From NCBI GenBank assembly GCA_024688505.1, contig JAILDZ010000090.1, positions 1 through 41,889 on the forward strand: 41,889 nucleotides of DNA, read 5' to 3'. Positions 9,805-19,142 of this stretch are shown in pieces. Each line of letters starts with the position of its first letter. The stretch's first letter is position 1. The stretch is from Lachnospiraceae bacterium. GTDB lineage: Bacteria > Bacillota > Clostridia > Lachnospirales > Lachnospiraceae. A program made the position numbers and the translations under genes. Under the pieces are notes generated by a model. The model was not told where the DNA came from and searched no databases. It saw only the letters and a program-made list of their open reading frames with translations.

Positions 9805-11727
9805 ATGATCTATAATATTGATTTTAACCTTTCGGCAATCGTAATACTCTTATTCATTACTGCATATGTCATTGCAAAAAAAGGACTGACTAAAAGAGCA
9901 AACAGAATATATCTGGCTGTCATTATCTGCTGTCTTATGTGCACCTTTGCAGATATAATGTGTGCTTACATGAATTCTTTCCCGAATCCGGAAAAGCATC
10001 TTAGGCAGGATATATGGAACAATGCTTATATGCTCCTTCATAATGCTCTGCCGTTTCTCATTGGGGTATATCTCATCTATGAGCTTAGGATATTAAAACT
10101 CATGAGGAGAGACTCCATCATTATTCTTTCCATACCGCTTATAGCGGTGGAGATCCTGGTTCTGATTAACCCCGCGAACAGACTGGCTTTTTATTATGAT
10201 GATGCCGGTAGATATACCAGAGGTCCGCTCTTTAATGTGTTCTATCTGGTGGCGGTGTTATATATCTTTTTCGCGGTGGCAATGGCTGTGAAAAACAGAC
10301 ACAGTATGAGCCACGGTAAACAGATGATGCTGGTGTTCCTTATGCTTGCCAGCATTCTTCCCATCATGATCCAGGCAGTATACCCCTATGTACCCATAGA
10401 GAGTTTCTTCCAGTCCATGGGACTCCTTGGCCTGCTTTTCACACTTGATGATAAAGGCGACATAATAGATCATAATACCGGAATATATAACAGATATTCT
10501 TTCATAGAATATATGGGCAGCTTGCTGGAGGGCACAGATGCGCAGCTTATCACGGTGAAGCTTTCAGACATCAATTACTATAACTCCACTATAGGAGTTC
10601 AGTATGTAAATGACATTCTGAAGGAGATAGCGGCATGGCTTCAAAGGACAGGCGGAGACATGCAATGTTATTATTGCGGAAACGGCTGCTTTGTTCTTTG
10701 CGGGATGCATATGGCAGAAGAGCAGACGAACCTTCTGAAGGAAGAGATATTTGCCAGATTTGACGATCCCTGGGGAAAAAGAGATTTTCAGTCGGTGTTT
10801 CCTGTGCAGATATGCACTGTCAGGATCCCACGGGACGTGTCCACACTGGAGCAGATCCTTCTTCTTATCGACATGAAATTTAAGGGGAATGATTCAAACG
10901 AGCTTAACGCACTTACAGCTATAAGCAGCTACCAGCACAGGATAAAGACTGAAAGTGCGGTAAAGAAGGCGCTTCGGAACGGATCTTTTAAGGTGTATTA
11001 TCAGCCTATCTGGGATAAGAAGACGGGAACCATCCTTTCTGCCGAGGCGCTGCTTCGTCTTTTTGATGATGAGCTGGGATTCATTCCGCCGGATGAATTT
11101 ATTCCTGTAGCAGAGAAGAACGGAACTATTCTCGATATTGGTGCCTTTGTGTTTGACGAGGTCTGCAGATTCTATCAGGAAAGGCAGCTGTACCGGATCG
11201 GCATTCAATACGTGGATATCAATCTATCTGTGGTGCAGTGCATGAACAGGCGTCTGGTAAACGAATTTGAAAGGACTATGGCCAAGTATCAGATATCACC
11301 TGAAAGGATCAATCTGGAGATCACAGAGTCCGCAACAGCAGACAGCCCGGGAGCCCTGGCAGGCACCGTTAAGAGCCTTTTTAATAAAGGATTTGATATT
11401 TCCCTTGATGATTTCGGTACGGGATATTCTAATTTCTCATATATGGTGGAGATGCCGTTTACGGGGGTCAAGCTGGACAGGTCTATCCTGTGGAGTGCCA
11501 TACATCCCAAGAACGGTGAAGGAGACGAGAACGCTATGCTGTATCTGGAAAACACCATTCGCATGCTTCATGAGATGCACTATAAGATCACGGTGGAGGG
11601 CGTGGAGACAGTGGAGCAGAAGGTCCTTCTGGAAAAACTGGGATGCGACCAGCTCCAGGGATTCTATTTCTCGAAGCCGGTACCCGCTGATACATTTATA
11701 GATTTTGTAAAGGTGGTGAATGCATAA
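9805..11727 (+). CDS. Multi-TM protein with degenerate GGDEF and intact-looking EAL domain (c-di-GMP phosphodiesterase candidate)
   Basis: Hydrophobic N-terminus; GGDEF position reads CGNGCF (degenerate); EAL motifs AEALLRL, NLEITES, DDFGTGYS, KLDRS, EGVET, QGFYFSKPVP. Confidence 0.85.
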   Translation: MIYNIDFNLSAIVILLFITAYVIAKKGLTKRANRIYLAVIICCLMCTFADIMCAYMNSFPNPEKHLRQDIWNNAYMLLHNALPFLIGVYLIYELRILKLMRRDSIIILSIPLIAVEILVLINPANRLAFYYDDAGRYTRGPLFNVFYLVAVLYIFFAVAMAVKNRHSMSHGKQMMLVFLMLASILPIMIQAVYPYVPIESFFQSMGLLGLLFTLDDKGDIIDHNTGIYNRYSFIEYMGSLLEGTDAQLITVKLSDINYYNSTIGVQYVNDILKEIAAWLQRTGGDMQCYYCGNGCFVLCGMHMAEEQTNLLKEEIFARFDDPWGKRDFQSVFPVQICTVRIPRDVSTLEQILLLIDMKFKGNDSNELNALTAISSYQHRIKTESAVKKALRNGSFKVYYQPIWDKKTGTILSAEALLRLFDDELGFIPPDEFIPVAEKNGTILDIGAFVFDEVCRFYQERQLYRIGIQYVDINLSVVQCMNRRLVNEFERTMAKYQISPERINLEITESATADSPGALAGTVKSLFNKGFDISLDDFGTGYSNFSYMVEMPFTGVKLDRSILWSAIHPKNGEGDENAMLYLENTIRMLHEMHYKITVEGVETVEQKVLLEKLGCDQLQGFYFSKPVPADTFIDFVKVVNA

Positions 11728-12815
11728 TGGTATTAATATATTATCTTTCCATGTTTATTATTGTTACCATATGCTCTGCCATATATTTTTGGAGATGGCA
11801 TAAAAACTGTGACATCAGTTTTACGCTGATATATGTGCTTATGCCCCTTGCTACCATAGGATATGTGATGGTGGCGGTATCTCCGGATGTGGGTGCAGCC
11901 ATGTCGGGTACGAAATTCGTCTACCTGGGCGGCGTATATATGGAACTTGTCATCACTATCAGCATCTTTTCTCTGGGAAAGATAAAACTCCCCAGGTGGG
12001 CTATCTTTATTGCTTTGCTGGCCAGTTCCTTTATCTATGCAGGAGCCCTTTCTACCGGATTTGACCAGGTATTTTATAAGAAAGTGACCATTATAAAGCA
12101 GTATGGGATTTCCGTACTGGATAAAGAATACGGACCTGTACATGCCTTCTTCTATCCCCTGGTGATCCTGTATGTGGTGATAGGTCTTGGTGCTTTGATA
12201 TATGCCTTTAAAAAGAAACCAGATGCATCCAGAACGAATCTCAGCCTTATGGTGGTGACCCAGGTGGTGACGGTGTTTGCATTCTTCGTGGGAAGGATGA
12301 TAACAGAGGCAGTGGAATGGGTTCCCGTAGCATATGCTGTGGATGCCATAGTGTATCTCATCATTATGGACAGGACCACACTGTATTCCATGGATGACAC
12401 CATTTTGGAGACTTTGCTGAACAGCGGAGATGTGGGCTATGTATCCTTTGATTTCAGACAGAATTTTCTGGGAGCCACAGATAAGGCCAAGTTCTATCTG
12501 CCTGCTCTTCAGCACACTTTTGCCGACAAGCCTATTGCTGATGAGGAGATCAGAAATATGGTGGATAAATGGATCCTGGATTTCCTGAGTGATGAGGTCT
12601 CCAGGGAACAGTATTATGAGAATAACGGCAGGATATATAAGATCGGCGTGAAGTATCTTTACGATGGGAAGAGGGTGCGAGGCTTCCAGATGAGGATTGA
12701 GGATGACACCGATCATCAGCAGTATCTGCATACGCTGGAAAGCTATAATAAGAATCTGAAAGAGGAACTCACTCTGAAGACAAAGCTTTTGGAAGAATGC
12801 CGAAATAAAGCATAA
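11727..12815 (+). CDS. 7TM sensor-like membrane protein with PAS-like segment and C-terminal coiled coil, no recognisable output domain
   Basis: About seven hydrophobic segments, soluble region (LNSGDVGYVSFDFRQNFLGATDKAKFYL...), then YLHTLESYNKNLKEELTLKTKLLEECRNKA coiled coil and stop; ATG overlaps the upstream stop. Confidence 0.55.
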   Translation: MVLIYYLSMFIIVTICSAIYFWRWHKNCDISFTLIYVLMPLATIGYVMVAVSPDVGAAMSGTKFVYLGGVYMELVITISIFSLGKIKLPRWAIFIALLASSFIYAGALSTGFDQVFYKKVTIIKQYGISVLDKEYGPVHAFFYPLVILYVVIGLGALIYAFKKKPDASRTNLSLMVVTQVVTVFAFFVGRMITEAVEWVPVAYAVDAIVYLIIMDRTTLYSMDDTILETLLNSGDVGYVSFDFRQNFLGATDKAKFYLPALQHTFADKPIADEEIRNMVDKWILDFLSDEVSREQYYENNGRIYKIGVKYLYDGKRVRGFQMRIEDDTDHQQYLHTLESYNKNLKEELTLKTKLLEECRNKA

Positions 12816-12841
12816 AGAAGATAAAGGAAGTGTATTTGGAA

Positions 12842-13804
12842 ATGAAAAAGAAAGTATTAAGTGTTTTCTTAGCGATGGGAATGGCGATATCTATGCTGAG
12901 TGGCTGCGGAGGAGCAGCCACGGATGATGCTTTGGATAAGGCTGAAGAGGAGACAGTAAGTGACGCATCTGAAGATGCAGTCACAGAGCCGCAGAAGTCT
13001 GAATCTACAGGAGATTCCAAAAGCGACAGCGATCTTTATGAACTGTTTAAGGGTGGTGAAGTGAAGGCCGTATATACGGGGGCAGCAGATAAGGCTGAGT
13101 ATGTGAGCCCGGGGAATGTGCTTTCGGTGGGAAGCGCCTATGACATAAATGAGATCATTGATCTGATCTCCTCCGGGGATGAATACATGGAAATGCATGT
13201 TTCTTCAGATCCCATGTACAGAATGATTGACTGCGGTTCCGACGGAGAGCCGGAGCTTCTTGTAAGTGTGGAATTCGAGGGACCGGAGATTTTCACTCTG
13301 TTTCTGGTGATAAAGGAGATAGACGGAGAACTAAATATCATATATGACGCAGACATGTGGTCCAGATCGGAAACCATCATTAACGATGACGGAACCATCG
13401 AGACCGGAGGTTCAGGCGGTGCAGCCATCCATTACTCCAGTGATGCCTTCATAGATAAAGACGGCAACTATAAATTCTATTACGGCGTGGAAACTGAATA
13501 CTGCCCGCTGGAGTTCTATGTGGATCGTAACGGATCTTTTGAACCCATATCCTTTGAGGGTACCGATACAGACCATCTGGTGGTATATACATATTCCACA
13601 GAAGCAGCGGGTGGGGATACCACCTATTATTACTCATACGGAGTGCTCGATGATAACTTTAATGAGATAACGACTGAGGCTGATTTCAGCGATGACAATG
13701 CCTATAAGCAGGTCTTTATGAATGCGGGGATAGATGTATATTCTAAGTCTGAGATAGATAGTATTCTTTCGAATAAAGCTACAGAGATAGGCTATCCTTT
13801 ATAA
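12842..13804 (+). CDS. Secreted lipoprotein, unknown function
   Basis: MKKKVLSVFLAMGMAISMLSGCGG signal peptide with LSGC lipobox, acidic Ser-rich linker, then a soluble domain. TTG 12836 is an alternative start. Confidence 0.7.
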   Translation: MKKKVLSVFLAMGMAISMLSGCGGAATDDALDKAEEETVSDASEDAVTEPQKSESTGDSKSDSDLYELFKGGEVKAVYTGAADKAEYVSPGNVLSVGSAYDINEIIDLISSGDEYMEMHVSSDPMYRMIDCGSDGEPELLVSVEFEGPEIFTLFLVIKEIDGELNIIYDADMWSRSETIINDDGTIETGGSGGAAIHYSSDAFIDKDGNYKFYYGVETEYCPLEFYVDRNGSFEPISFEGTDTDHLVVYTYSTEAAGGDTTYYYSYGVLDDNFNEITTEADFSDDNAYKQVFMNAGIDVYSKSEIDSILSNKATEIGYPL

Positions 13805-13901
13805 CTGGATGGCACGTCCCACATGTGGCGAGTCTTCATGGAAGCCGCCGCAGTAGTGGCAGCTCTCTGTATAGGGCATATCCGGCAAAAGGGTATAAAA
13901 A

Positions 13902-13974
13902 AGCTCCGAATCCGGCTTGAACGGACGACCCCTTCATTACGAGTGAAGTGCTCTACCAACTGAGCTATCGGAGC
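13902..13974 (-). tRNA. tRNA-Thr (anticodon CGT)
   Basis: Reverse complement GCTCCGA-TA-GCTCAGTTGGTAGAGC-A-CTTCA-CTCGTAA-TGAAG-GGGTC-GTCCGTTCAAGCCGGAT-TCGGAGC-T folds as a cloverleaf with anticodon CGT; no encoded CCA. Confidence 0.93.
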
Positions 13975-14095
13975 AATACAACGGTTATTATATTAGAGCC
14001 CCCCTATTTTTTCAATGGTAATTTCACAAATTATAAATACATTTTCCGAAAGTATGCTATAATACTTCATCGTATTAATTTAGCGAGGTAATGTC

Positions 14096-14509
14096 ATGAA
14101 CGATTCACAGGTTTCTAACAATAATTTCTATGAAAAGTATAAGCTGTTTATCCTTATAGCGCTGTATCTGGTGGCATCTGTGGCTGCAGCTATCATATGT
14201 GTAAAGCCCTTACGCTACGGCATCATCCCGGTACTGGTATTTATAGTGCTGGAAGCGCTGCTTTGCTTTTTCCTTGATAATACACCGGTATGGCTTCACG
14301 GGGCAGTGATCATAGTCCAGCTGGTATTTGGATATATCACAAAGAATATATATTTCACACTGGTTATGGCAGCAATATACATAGTGGCACTTGTGGTCAT
14401 GTATTTCTATCACAGGGCACCCGGTATGCTGCCTGTGAAGGCATTATTCGGAAAGAAGGAAGCCGCAGAACCGGCAGTAGAAGAATCCGAAGAGGCAGAT
14501 GACAAATAG
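14096..14509 (+). CDS. Small multi-TM membrane protein with acidic C-terminal tail, unknown
   Basis: ATG with gaggtaatgtc upstream; about four hydrophobic helices then KKEAAEPAVEESEEADDK. Confidence 0.6.
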   Translation: MNDSQVSNNNFYEKYKLFILIALYLVASVAAAIICVKPLRYGIIPVLVFIVLEALLCFFLDNTPVWLHGAVIIVQLVFGYITKNIYFTLVMAAIYIVALVVMYFYHRAPGMLPVKALFGKKEAAEPAVEESEEADDK

Positions 14510-15122
14510 GAATTACCAAAAGGAACTGGATGAGATCCTGAAAAGGCTGGAAGGAACTCCGAAACTTCTCATACACAGTTGCTGTGCACCATGCAGCAGT
14601 TATGTGCTGGAATATCTTTCAGAGTATTTTTCCATCACGGATCTTTTCTATAATCCGAATATAGATAAGAAAGCGGAGTACGATAAGAGGCTTCAGGAAC
14701 TGGAACGTCTCATATCGAATATGCCCTTTAAAAACCCGGTGACACTTATGCCGGGGCGGTATGAAACAATAGAGTTCTATGATGCCGTGAAGGGCTTCGA
14801 AAAAGAACCCGAAAGAGGAAAAAGGTGTGAGATATGCTTCAGACTCAGGCTGACCGAGGCTGCAAAAGCAGCAAGGGAGACGGGGGCGGATTATTTCACC
14901 ACTACACTTTCCATAAGCCCGCTTAAGGACGCAGAGCTTCTGAACACCATAGGTGAGGAACTTGCGGCAGAATACGGAGTGAAATATCTTCCGTCGGATT
15001 TTAAGAAAAGAAACGGATATAAAAGGTCTATAGAGCTTTCAAAAGAATATGACCTGTACAGACAGGATTATTGCGGATGCATCTTTTCATATAAGGAGAG
15101 GCATCCTGAGGGAGAGGAATAG
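14499..15122 (+). CDS. queH: Epoxyqueuosine reductase QueH
   Basis: LLIHSCCAPCSSYVLEYL, DLFYNPNI, RCEICFRLRL, TTLSISPLKD, YRQDYCGCIFS - QueH (DUF208) Cys motifs. Confidence 0.92.
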   Translation: MTNRNYQKELDEILKRLEGTPKLLIHSCCAPCSSYVLEYLSEYFSITDLFYNPNIDKKAEYDKRLQELERLISNMPFKNPVTLMPGRYETIEFYDAVKGFEKEPERGKRCEICFRLRLTEAAKAARETGADYFTTTLSISPLKDAELLNTIGEELAAEYGVKYLPSDFKKRNGYKRSIELSKEYDLYRQDYCGCIFSYKERHPEGEE

Positions 15123-15124
15123 AG

Positions 15125-16543
15125 ATGGCACAGCTTTGGGGAGGCAGATTTACAAAAGATACAGATGATATGGTATATGCATTTAATGCATCCATAGAAT
15201 TCGATAAGAGACTTTTTCACGCAGATGTGGAGGGCTCAAAGGCCCATGTGAAGATGCTTTCTTCTGCAGGCATCATTTCGGAAAAAGAACGGGATGATAT
15301 ATTAAAGGGGCTTGATTCTATACTGGAGGATGTGGATAGCGGAAAGCTCATTATCACATCCGAGTATGAAGACATCCATTCCTTCGTGGAGGCTGTCCTC
15401 ACGGAAAGAGTGGGAGATGCCGGTAAGAAGCTCCATACGGGAAGATCCAGAAATGATCAGGTGGCGCTTGATATGAGGCTCTATACCAGAAGCCGCATGG
15501 AAAGCATAGACGAGGCTTTATATGATCTGCTTTCCGAGATCCTTAAGGTGATGAAGGAAAACAAAGAGACATATATGCCGGGCTTTACCCATTTGCAAAA
15601 AGCGCAGCCCGTAACCCTGGCACATCATTTCGGAGCATATTTCGAGATGTTTAAAAGAGACAGGGCCAGGCTTAACGACATGTATTACCGCATGAATTAC
15701 TGTCCTCTGGGGGCCGGTGCTCTGGCAGGTACCACATATCCCCTTGACAGGGAGATGACGGCAGAACTTTTAGGTTTTTTTGGTCCTACATTTAACAGCA
15801 TGGACAGTGTATCAGACAGGGATTACCTCATAGAGTTTTTAAGCGCTCTATCCATGATCATGATGCATCTTTCCAGGTTCTCCGAGGAGATCATCATATG
15901 GAACAGTAACGAATACGGCTTTGTGGAAATAGACGATACCTACAGCACAGGTTCATCCATCATGCCGCAGAAGAAGAATCCCGACATAGCCGAGCTGGTC
16001 CGTGGAAAGACCGGCAGGGTATACGGCGCGTTGACTTCCATGCTCACCACCATGAAAGGCCTTCCGCTGGCATACAATAAGGACATGCAGGAGGACAAGG
16101 AATTCTCTTTTGATGCCATGGATACGGTGGAAAACTGCCTGATACTTTTTACCGGCATGATCCGCACCATGAAATTCAGAAAAGAGAGAATGGAGCGAAG
16201 CGCTAAGCAGGGCTTTACAAATGCTACTGATGCAGCAGACTACCTGGTGAAAAAAGGAATGCCTTTCAGAGATGCCCATAGCGTTATCGGCAGAATAGTG
16301 TTATATTGCATAGATAAAAACATTGCCATTGACGATATGGAGCTTTCGAAATTAAAGGAATTCTCCGATATGTTTGAAAATGACATATATGAAGCAGTTT
16401 CCATGGAGACTTGTGTGAATAAGAGAAACACTAAGGGCGCTCCGGGACTTAATGCAATGGAAAAGGAAATAGAGGAATCCGAAGAATTCCTCAGTATATA
16501 TAATAAAAAGCATCTTTCCGATGCGAGAAAAAAAGAAGGCTAA
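15125..16543 (+). CDS. argH: Argininosuccinate lyase
   Basis: LWGGRFTKDTDDMVYAFNASIEFD, LHTGRSRNDQVALDMRLY, GSSIMPQKKNPD signature. Confidence 0.97.
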   Translation: MAQLWGGRFTKDTDDMVYAFNASIEFDKRLFHADVEGSKAHVKMLSSAGIISEKERDDILKGLDSILEDVDSGKLIITSEYEDIHSFVEAVLTERVGDAGKKLHTGRSRNDQVALDMRLYTRSRMESIDEALYDLLSEILKVMKENKETYMPGFTHLQKAQPVTLAHHFGAYFEMFKRDRARLNDMYYRMNYCPLGAGALAGTTYPLDREMTAELLGFFGPTFNSMDSVSDRDYLIEFLSALSMIMMHLSRFSEEIIIWNSNEYGFVEIDDTYSTGSSIMPQKKNPDIAELVRGKTGRVYGALTSMLTTMKGLPLAYNKDMQEDKEFSFDAMDTVENCLILFTGMIRTMKFRKERMERSAKQGFTNATDAADYLVKKGMPFRDAHSVIGRIVLYCIDKNIAIDDMELSKLKEFSDMFENDIYEAVSMETCVNKRNTKGAPGLNAMEKEIEESEEFLSIYNKKHLSDARKKEG

Positions 16544-16562
16544 CAAGAAAGGAACGTAGATC

Positions 16563-17648
16563 ATGAGTGAGAAGCTGAAAGTAGGAATCCTAGGTGCTAC
16601 CGGTATGGTGGGTCAGAGATTTATTGACCTCCTGGATAATCATCCCTGGTTTGAAGTCACAGCTGTGGCTGCAAGCCCAAGATCCGCCGGACACACATAT
16701 GCCGAGGCTGTGGAAGGCCGCTGGAAGATGGAAAAAGACATTCCGGAGAATGTTAAGAACCTTACCATCCTTAATGTGAATGAAGTAGACAAAGTGGCTG
16801 CAGACGTGGATTTCGTGTTCTCAGCAGTGGACATGAGCAAGGATGAGATAAAGAAGATCGAAGAGGAGTATGCAAAGACAGAGACTCCCGTAGTATCAAA
16901 TAACAGTGCTCATCGCTGGACACCGGATGTGCCCATGATAGTTCCGGAGATAAACCCAGAGCATGCGGAAGTGATCCATGACCAGAGAAAGCGCCTTGGC
17001 ACCAAAAAGGGATTTGTGGCAGTTAAGCCGAACTGCTCCATCCAGTCATATGCACCGGCCCTCACAGCATGGATGCCTTATGAGCCCTATGAGGCAGTGG
17101 TGACCACATATCAGGCCATTTCCGGAGCCGGAAAGACCTTTAAGGACTGGCCGGAGATGGAAGGGAACATCATTCCTTTTATAAGCGGCGAAGAAGAGAA
17201 GAGCGAAAGAGAGCCCTTAAGGATCTGGGGACATGTGGAGAACGGCCAGATCGTACCGGCTACAGGTGTCACCATCACCAGCCAGTGCATCAGAGTGCCC
17301 ATTCTTTACGGTCATACAGCCGCTGCGTTTGTGAAGTTTAAGAAGAACCCCACCAAGGAGCAGCTTATAGAGGCATTAAGAAGCTTTGAGGGCGAACCCC
17401 AGAAGCTGAACCTGCCTTCCGCTCCGAAGCAGTTCATCCAGTATCTGGAAGAGGATAACAGACCGCAGGTGGCTTTGGATGTGAACTATGAGAGAGGCTT
17501 TGGTGTATCTATAGGAAGACTTCGCGAAGATACAGTATATGACTGGAAATTCGTGGGACTTTCTCATAACACCATAAGAGGTGCTGCAGGTGGCGGCGTC
17601 CTCTGCGCAGAGCTTCTGACAGCTAAGAAGTTCATCGAAAAGAAGTAG
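16563..17648 (+). CDS. asd: Aspartate-semialdehyde dehydrogenase
   Basis: VGILGATGMVGQRFIDLL, FVAVKPNCSIQSYAPAL catalytic Cys region, VSIGRLREDTVYDWKFVGLSHNTIRGAAGG. Confidence 0.95.
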   Translation: MSEKLKVGILGATGMVGQRFIDLLDNHPWFEVTAVAASPRSAGHTYAEAVEGRWKMEKDIPENVKNLTILNVNEVDKVAADVDFVFSAVDMSKDEIKKIEEEYAKTETPVVSNNSAHRWTPDVPMIVPEINPEHAEVIHDQRKRLGTKKGFVAVKPNCSIQSYAPALTAWMPYEPYEAVVTTYQAISGAGKTFKDWPEMEGNIIPFISGEEEKSEREPLRIWGHVENGQIVPATGVTITSQCIRVPILYGHTAAAFVKFKKNPTKEQLIEALRSFEGEPQKLNLPSAPKQFIQYLEEDNRPQVALDVNYERGFGVSIGRLREDTVYDWKFVGLSHNTIRGAAGGGVLCAELLTAKKFIEKK

Positions 17649-17690
17649 AAGAAATAAAATTTTAATTGAATTTTTGCGTTGGTTTTTATA

Positions 17691-17733
17691 TAATAGTCTT
17701 ACTCACGTTCAGTGGGTAGGACTATTATTTTTA
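17691..17733 (+). terminator. Rho-independent terminator after asd
   Basis: taatagtcttactcac-gttca-gtgggtaggactatta: 16-bp stem (two G-U pairs), 5-nt loop, followed by a T-rich tract. Confidence 0.85.
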
Positions 17734-17774
17734 GCGCATTTACGGACAATTTTGACCGTGCAGATGAGGTTTTT

Positions 17775-19139
17775 ATGATTAACAGAGCGGCGGAAGAAAA
17801 GGCACTGGAAAAGATTTATTCAGAGGCAGGAAACAGCCTTACACTGATCTATGGAAGCAACAGATCGGATAAGGAGTCATTTATCCGTTCTTTTTGTAAG
17901 GATAAGGATGCCTTCTATTACAGAGTCCGAAATGCTTCTCCAAAGGAGCAGCTTTCTCAGCTTAAATCCGAAGTGGAAGATAAATTCGGTATAAAACTGG
18001 GGCTGGAGTGTACTTATGATGACTGCTTCCGTAATTTTAAAAGCAAAACCGGTCAGAAGATCGTGGTGGTGATAGATGAGTTTCAGACCATTGCCAGAAA
18101 GGACGAAGGCTTCTTCCCCACGATGATCAATCTGAAAGAGAAGAAACTATATCCGGGGCCTGTGATGATCATTCTCTGCAATTCTTCCCTTGCCTGGACC
18201 GAAAAGGAAATGGATGACTGTCTTGGATCCGCAGCCCAGAAGATAGATGAGAGGATAAAGCTTTCCGAAGTGTCCTTCCTCGATATAGTGCGTCTTTTCC
18301 CGGATTACACAGTGGAAGAGAGCGTGAAGACCTACGGTATCCTGGGAGGTGTGCCGGAGTATCTTTCTTTATGGAATAAAAAGAAGACCGTTAAAGAGAA
18401 TATCTGCGAGCTCATACTCACTCCCGGAGGGGCTTTATTCAGAGAAGCAGAGGATTTCATAGGATCCGAGCTTCGTGAACTTTCCGTATACGACACCATC
18501 CTTTCATCCATAGCCAGAGGAAATGAAAAGCTGAATGATCTTTTCATAGATACCGGTTATTCCAGGGCGAAGATCAGCGTGTATATGAAGAATCTGGCAG
18601 CTTTTGACGTGATTGAAAAGGTGGTTTCTTTCGAAACAGGCGGCTGGGACAATGCTAAAAAAGGTGTATACCGTATTAAGAACCACTTCGTGAATTTCTG
18701 GTTCAGGTTTATTTATCCCCATTTATCCGCTTTGTATCTTACTACGCCGGAGAAATTCTATGAAGAATATATAGAGAAGGATCTGGATGTATACTTACGG
18801 AGATTCTTTGTGGAAGTGTGCCAGGAATACCTGCTTCTTATGAACCGTGTGGGCAAAGTACCTATCAGGCTGGAGCGTATGGGCACATGGGTCGGAAAAA
18901 CCGGCACCATAGATATCATCGGTGAGGATAACGACAGGAACCATATTGTGGGGATATGCAATTGGGAAAAGCCGAACCTCACTATGGAAGAATATGAAAA
19001 ACTCCTGGAAAATATGGGACTGGCCCGCATCAAAGCAAGGACAGTTTACCTGTTTTCAGCAAAGGGATTTGACCTTAAGATCACATCTTATGCCAAGGAT
19101 AATAAGAATGTGGTGCTTGTGGATATGAAGGAACTTTAA
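17775..19139 (+). CDS. AAA-type ATP-binding protein of the archaeal-ATPase/DUF234 family, motifs degenerate
   Basis: MINRAAEEKALEKIY start; Walker B-like VVVIDEFQTIA; DUF234-like C-terminus (WVGKTGTIDIIGEDNDRNHIVGICNWEK). ATG 17775 chosen because GTG 17712 lies inside the terminator hairpin. Confidence 0.75.
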   Translation: MINRAAEEKALEKIYSEAGNSLTLIYGSNRSDKESFIRSFCKDKDAFYYRVRNASPKEQLSQLKSEVEDKFGIKLGLECTYDDCFRNFKSKTGQKIVVVIDEFQTIARKDEGFFPTMINLKEKKLYPGPVMIILCNSSLAWTEKEMDDCLGSAAQKIDERIKLSEVSFLDIVRLFPDYTVEESVKTYGILGGVPEYLSLWNKKKTVKENICELILTPGGALFREAEDFIGSELRELSVYDTILSSIARGNEKLNDLFIDTGYSRAKISVYMKNLAAFDVIEKVVSFETGGWDNAKKGVYRIKNHFVNFWFRFIYPHLSALYLTTPEKFYEEYIEKDLDVYLRRFFVEVCQEYLLLMNRVGKVPIRLERMGTWVGKTGTIDIIGEDNDRNHIVGICNWEKPNLTMEEYEKLLENMGLARIKARTVYLFSAKGFDLKITSYAKDNKNVVLVDMKEL

Positions 19140-19142
19140 AAT

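Noticed and set aside
11733-12731. 332-aa minus-strand ORF antisense to the 7TM sensor gene
   Set aside because: Fully embedded antisense to a well-supported gene; His/Ile/Tyr-rich composition typical of a shadow frame and no recognisable motif.
17712-17774. ORF-track GTG start of the DUF234 ATPase at 17712
   Set aside because: Lies inside the asd terminator hairpin; the ATG at 17775 gives the family-typical start MINRAAEEKALEKIY with gagg upstream.
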